Of a stretch of DNA of 64,000 nucleotides, positions 61,389 to 64,000 are shown in pieces. Location: assembly GCA_021397835.1 (NCBI GenBank), contig JAJFZO010000049.1, positions 9,987,001 to 10,051,000 on the forward strand, given 5' to 3'. How positions within the stretch are numbered: position 1 is the stretch's first letter; every line of letters begins with the position of its first letter. This stretch comes from Moringa oleifera (Eukaryota; Streptophyta; Magnoliopsida; Brassicales; Moringaceae). The notes below the pieces were generated by a model. It was not told the origin of the DNA and did no database searches. It saw only the letters and a program-made list of their open reading frames with translations. The translations under genes were made by a program, and so were the position numbers.

Positions 61389-63129
61389 AAATTAACTGAA
61401 AAATAAAAAATAACAAAATTCAAGGCAATACATATAAAAAAGATAATAATAAAGAAACAAAGCCCTCTGTAAAGCAAAAAATATATATTTTATTGGAAAA
61501 GAAAATAACATAAAATATATAAAAATAAAATATATCAAAGAAAATCATAAGAAAATCAAATAAAATAAATATAATATAATACAATTCAAAAAATTTTAAA
61601 AAAAAATAATTAAAAAAGAAAACAAAAAATATTACATAATTTAAAATTAAAAAATATAATGTAGAATAATTTAAAACAATTCAAGAATTATAAAATATGC
61701 TATAAAAATTTTAAAAAATAATTTTCATTTGCATTGATCTTTCAAAAAAAGTAAAAAAATTTTGGTAAAAAAAGTAAAAATACAACAAAATAAAAAAATA
61801 TCTTAACCAAATAAAAAGTATGAAAAAATAAAATCAAATAAAATTTAAGAAATCAAATATATAAAAATAATAATAAATAAAAACCAAATAAACTAACAAG
61901 ATTATAGCCACTTGGTGAGGTTTAATATTTGTTATTTTTCAGAAATAAAATAGTCAAAAATAATAATTATTATTATTATTTATGTATTTAAAGTTCATAT
62001 TTTTTATTATTGAGAAACTAAAAAAAGGTAAAATCGTTAACTTATAATTTAAAATAGCATATTTTTTTAGATTAACAAGAAGAGATTTTTTAATAATTAT
62101 AAAGATATTATCTAATTTTTAAAAAAAATCTAAAAATCGATAAAAAATCACAAAAGAAAAGAACAAAATTAAAAAAAAATACAAAAATCATAAATAATTT
62201 AAAAAATAAAATAAAATAAAAAGCAAAAAAATCCTCAAAAAATAAATAAACTAAAAAATCCCAAAAAAGTTACTAAAAGAAAATAAGTGAAAGAAAGTAA
62301 AAATACCCAATAAAATTAAAAAATAAATAAATTTTAAAGAATTTTAAAAATCTAAAAATCTAAAAAAAAAGAAAAAAAAAAGAGTAAAAGAAAATCCAAC
62401 AAAACCAAGAGTAATAAATATAAAAAAAATGCAATTGCAAAAAAAAAAAAAAAAACCTCTTTGGAAAGCCAAAAAATAGATTTTGTTAAAAAGGAAAATT
62501 ATAGAAAATAAAGAAAACATATCAAAGAAAAACATAAAAAAATAAAATAAAAATAGAAAAAGTAAAATGAGATAAAATTCAAAGAAAATAAAAATAATTA
62601 AAAATAAAATAAAAACCCAAAAGATTAGAAAACTATTTCAAGAATCAAATCAAATAAAAATAAGAAAAAAAATAAATGCAATAAAATCTAAAAAATAATT
62701 AAAAAAGAGCACTAAAGATTAGAAAATTTAAAAAACAAAAATGACAAAAATAATGTAAAATAATTTTAAGTTAATTTAAAACAATTTAAGAATCAAAAAA
62801 TATATTATGAAAAAAAAATGATTCCCGTTGACCTTTTTAAAGAAATAAAATAAAAATACAATAAATCAAACAGTTAAAAAATACAACAAAAATTAAAAAA
62901 TTAAAAGTAACAAAAAGCTAAAAGTCAAATAAATTAATAAAGTTGCATTTACTTAATAAAGTCTAACCATTGTTATTTTGCTAAATAGTCAAAAATGAGA
63001 ATACCAAAAATTATTTATGTATTAGAAATTATATTTTTTTATTATTGAGAAATCAAAGAAAGGTAAATTTACTTCAAATAAATTTGTAGCTTAAAATGAT
63101 TCTTATTTTGAAGGTAAGGGAAAGATATG

Positions 63130-63166
<37 letters not shown>

Positions 63167-63420
63167 AATTGTTCTCCCAGCAATCATAAATATATTCTCC
63201 AAATTTTTGTTTATAAAAAAATTAAAGAAAAAAGTATAAAAGCAAAAAAGTAAATTGAAAATAAAATAAAAAACAAAAAACACAAATTTAGAACAAAATA
63301 CAAAAAATCATAAAAATTTTAAAAAAACAAAAATAAAAAATAAAAACAAATAAAAAATCTAAAAAGATCTTAAAAAAAAAAAAAGAAGTTACTAAAAAGA
63401 AATAAGAGAAAGAATCTAAA
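60790..63420. repeat. Extremely AT-rich DNA with a diverged repeat of about 1 kb
   Basis: Composed largely of A-rich runs with no gene. Landmarks recur about 1.0-1.1 kb apart. TAGTCAAAAAT followed by TTATTTATGTATT and TTATTATTGAGAAA occurs near 61950 and again near 62985. GCATTGATCTTTCAAAAAAA (61730) resembles CCGTTGACCTTTTTAAAGAA (62826). GTAAAGCAAAAAATATAT (61469) resembles GGAAAGCCAAAAAATAG (62463). Pure (TA)n runs lie at 61355-61381 and 63133-63164. Poly-F and poly-K open frames here are composition artefacts. Confidence 0.6.
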
Positions 63421-64000
63421 AAGCATAGCTACTCCCACATGTGTTGTAGTACCATACTATCATATGCAACATACTGCAGCAGCGTACACTACAATATGCT
63501 GCTTCAACTTACTGGTGTTGTGTAATTGATACATTAGTTTTTATTTTTTTATAATTTTTAATTTTTAACTTAATGGATTTGTTATAATCTTATGTTCATC
63601 ATCTAAAACAGAAACTAGTTATGTAAAACAGAATATTATGCTTTTTAACCATTAAATGTAAATTATTTATTTTTAATTTTTTTCGATTCTTCTTAGAATT
63701 TATTTTTGTTATTATTACTTTACATTATGATAATTGGATTTTTTGTTTTTTATTTTTTTGAAATTTGTTTCCTTAGGATGGTCAATTTTGATGTTGTAAA
63801 ACTTTTCTCTTTTCATAAAAATGGTAATTGTGCCCTGATTTGCTATTATTTTTCATAAAGCAATTGTGGTTGTTTGGACTTTTTTTAAAAAAAAAAAATA
63901 GAATAGTGGTTGTTTGGCTTTCGATGACTAATTAAAATATTTTAATCATTTTAAGTCTAAGTTGGTTACTGATCATTTTCTAACTTCCTGTTTTAGTAAG
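63420..64000. other. Small balanced-composition island, then AT-rich DNA
   Basis: 63428-63520 has ordinary base composition with repeated GTACCATACTATC- and CATACTGCAG-like pieces and no recognised coding or element signature. The rest is T-rich with no open frame of note. Confidence 0.5.

Noticed and set aside
62344..62535. Open frame rich in phenylalanine on the minus strand
   Set aside because: It is the translation of A-rich low-complexity DNA and has no domain texture.

Overview
The window is nuclear DNA of a flowering plant, probably a dicot. It has spliced GT-AG genes with long AT-rich introns, Ty1/copia retrotransposon remains with the plant initiator-tRNA primer site, and fragments of plant-type Pumilio and RbBP5 genes. 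I cannot name the species. I see no operons, CRISPR arrays, rRNA genes, tRNA genes or viral genomes.

Layout. 1-2.9 kb: decayed, probably Ty3/gypsy-derived sequence ending in a likely polypurine tract and LTR start. 2.9-3.7 kb: AT-rich spacer. 3.8-16.8 kb: the one apparently live gene, a 13-exon plus-strand gene for a multi-pass membrane protein of the THH1/TOM1/TOM3 family. Its promoter carries a perfect 3 x 40-bp tandem repeat with an E2F-like site in each copy. 17.6-31.5 kb: a retrotransposon graveyard. It holds a minus-strand copia element (18.26-24.95 kb) interrupted by a smaller plus-strand copia element (20.04-22.65 kb), then a plus-strand copia cut off after the reverse transcriptase YIDD region, then a minus-strand copia RT fragment that meets it tail to tail.

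31.6-34.4 kb: minus-strand exon-like remnants of a gene I do not recognise. 34.4-60.8 kb: the most unusual part, a 26-kb direct tandem array of about ten units, basic length about 1.85 kb, all on the minus strand. Each unit carries broken exons resembling RBL/RbBP5, the WD40 subunit of the COMPASS histone H3K4 methyltransferase. In nine of them these are combined with exons of an unidentified protein, called X here. The leftmost unit instead keeps an X-free WD40 stretch of RbBP5. In three units a 2.3-2.5 kb block carrying the 5' part of a Pumilio (PUF) RNA-binding-protein gene sits at the same place inside X. The three PUF copies share a frameshift and a nonsense codon, so the fragment was probably dead before it was amplified.

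60.8-63.4 kb: extremely A/T-rich DNA with a diverged repeat of about 1 kb and (TA)n runs. 63.4-64 kb: a small less AT-rich island, then AT-rich sequence with no gene seen.

There is no pathway linking the genes. The window is best read as one functional gene beside nested retrotransposons and a large array of chimeric gene fragments. Exon and repeat borders were read by eye; those marked approximate could move by tens of bases.
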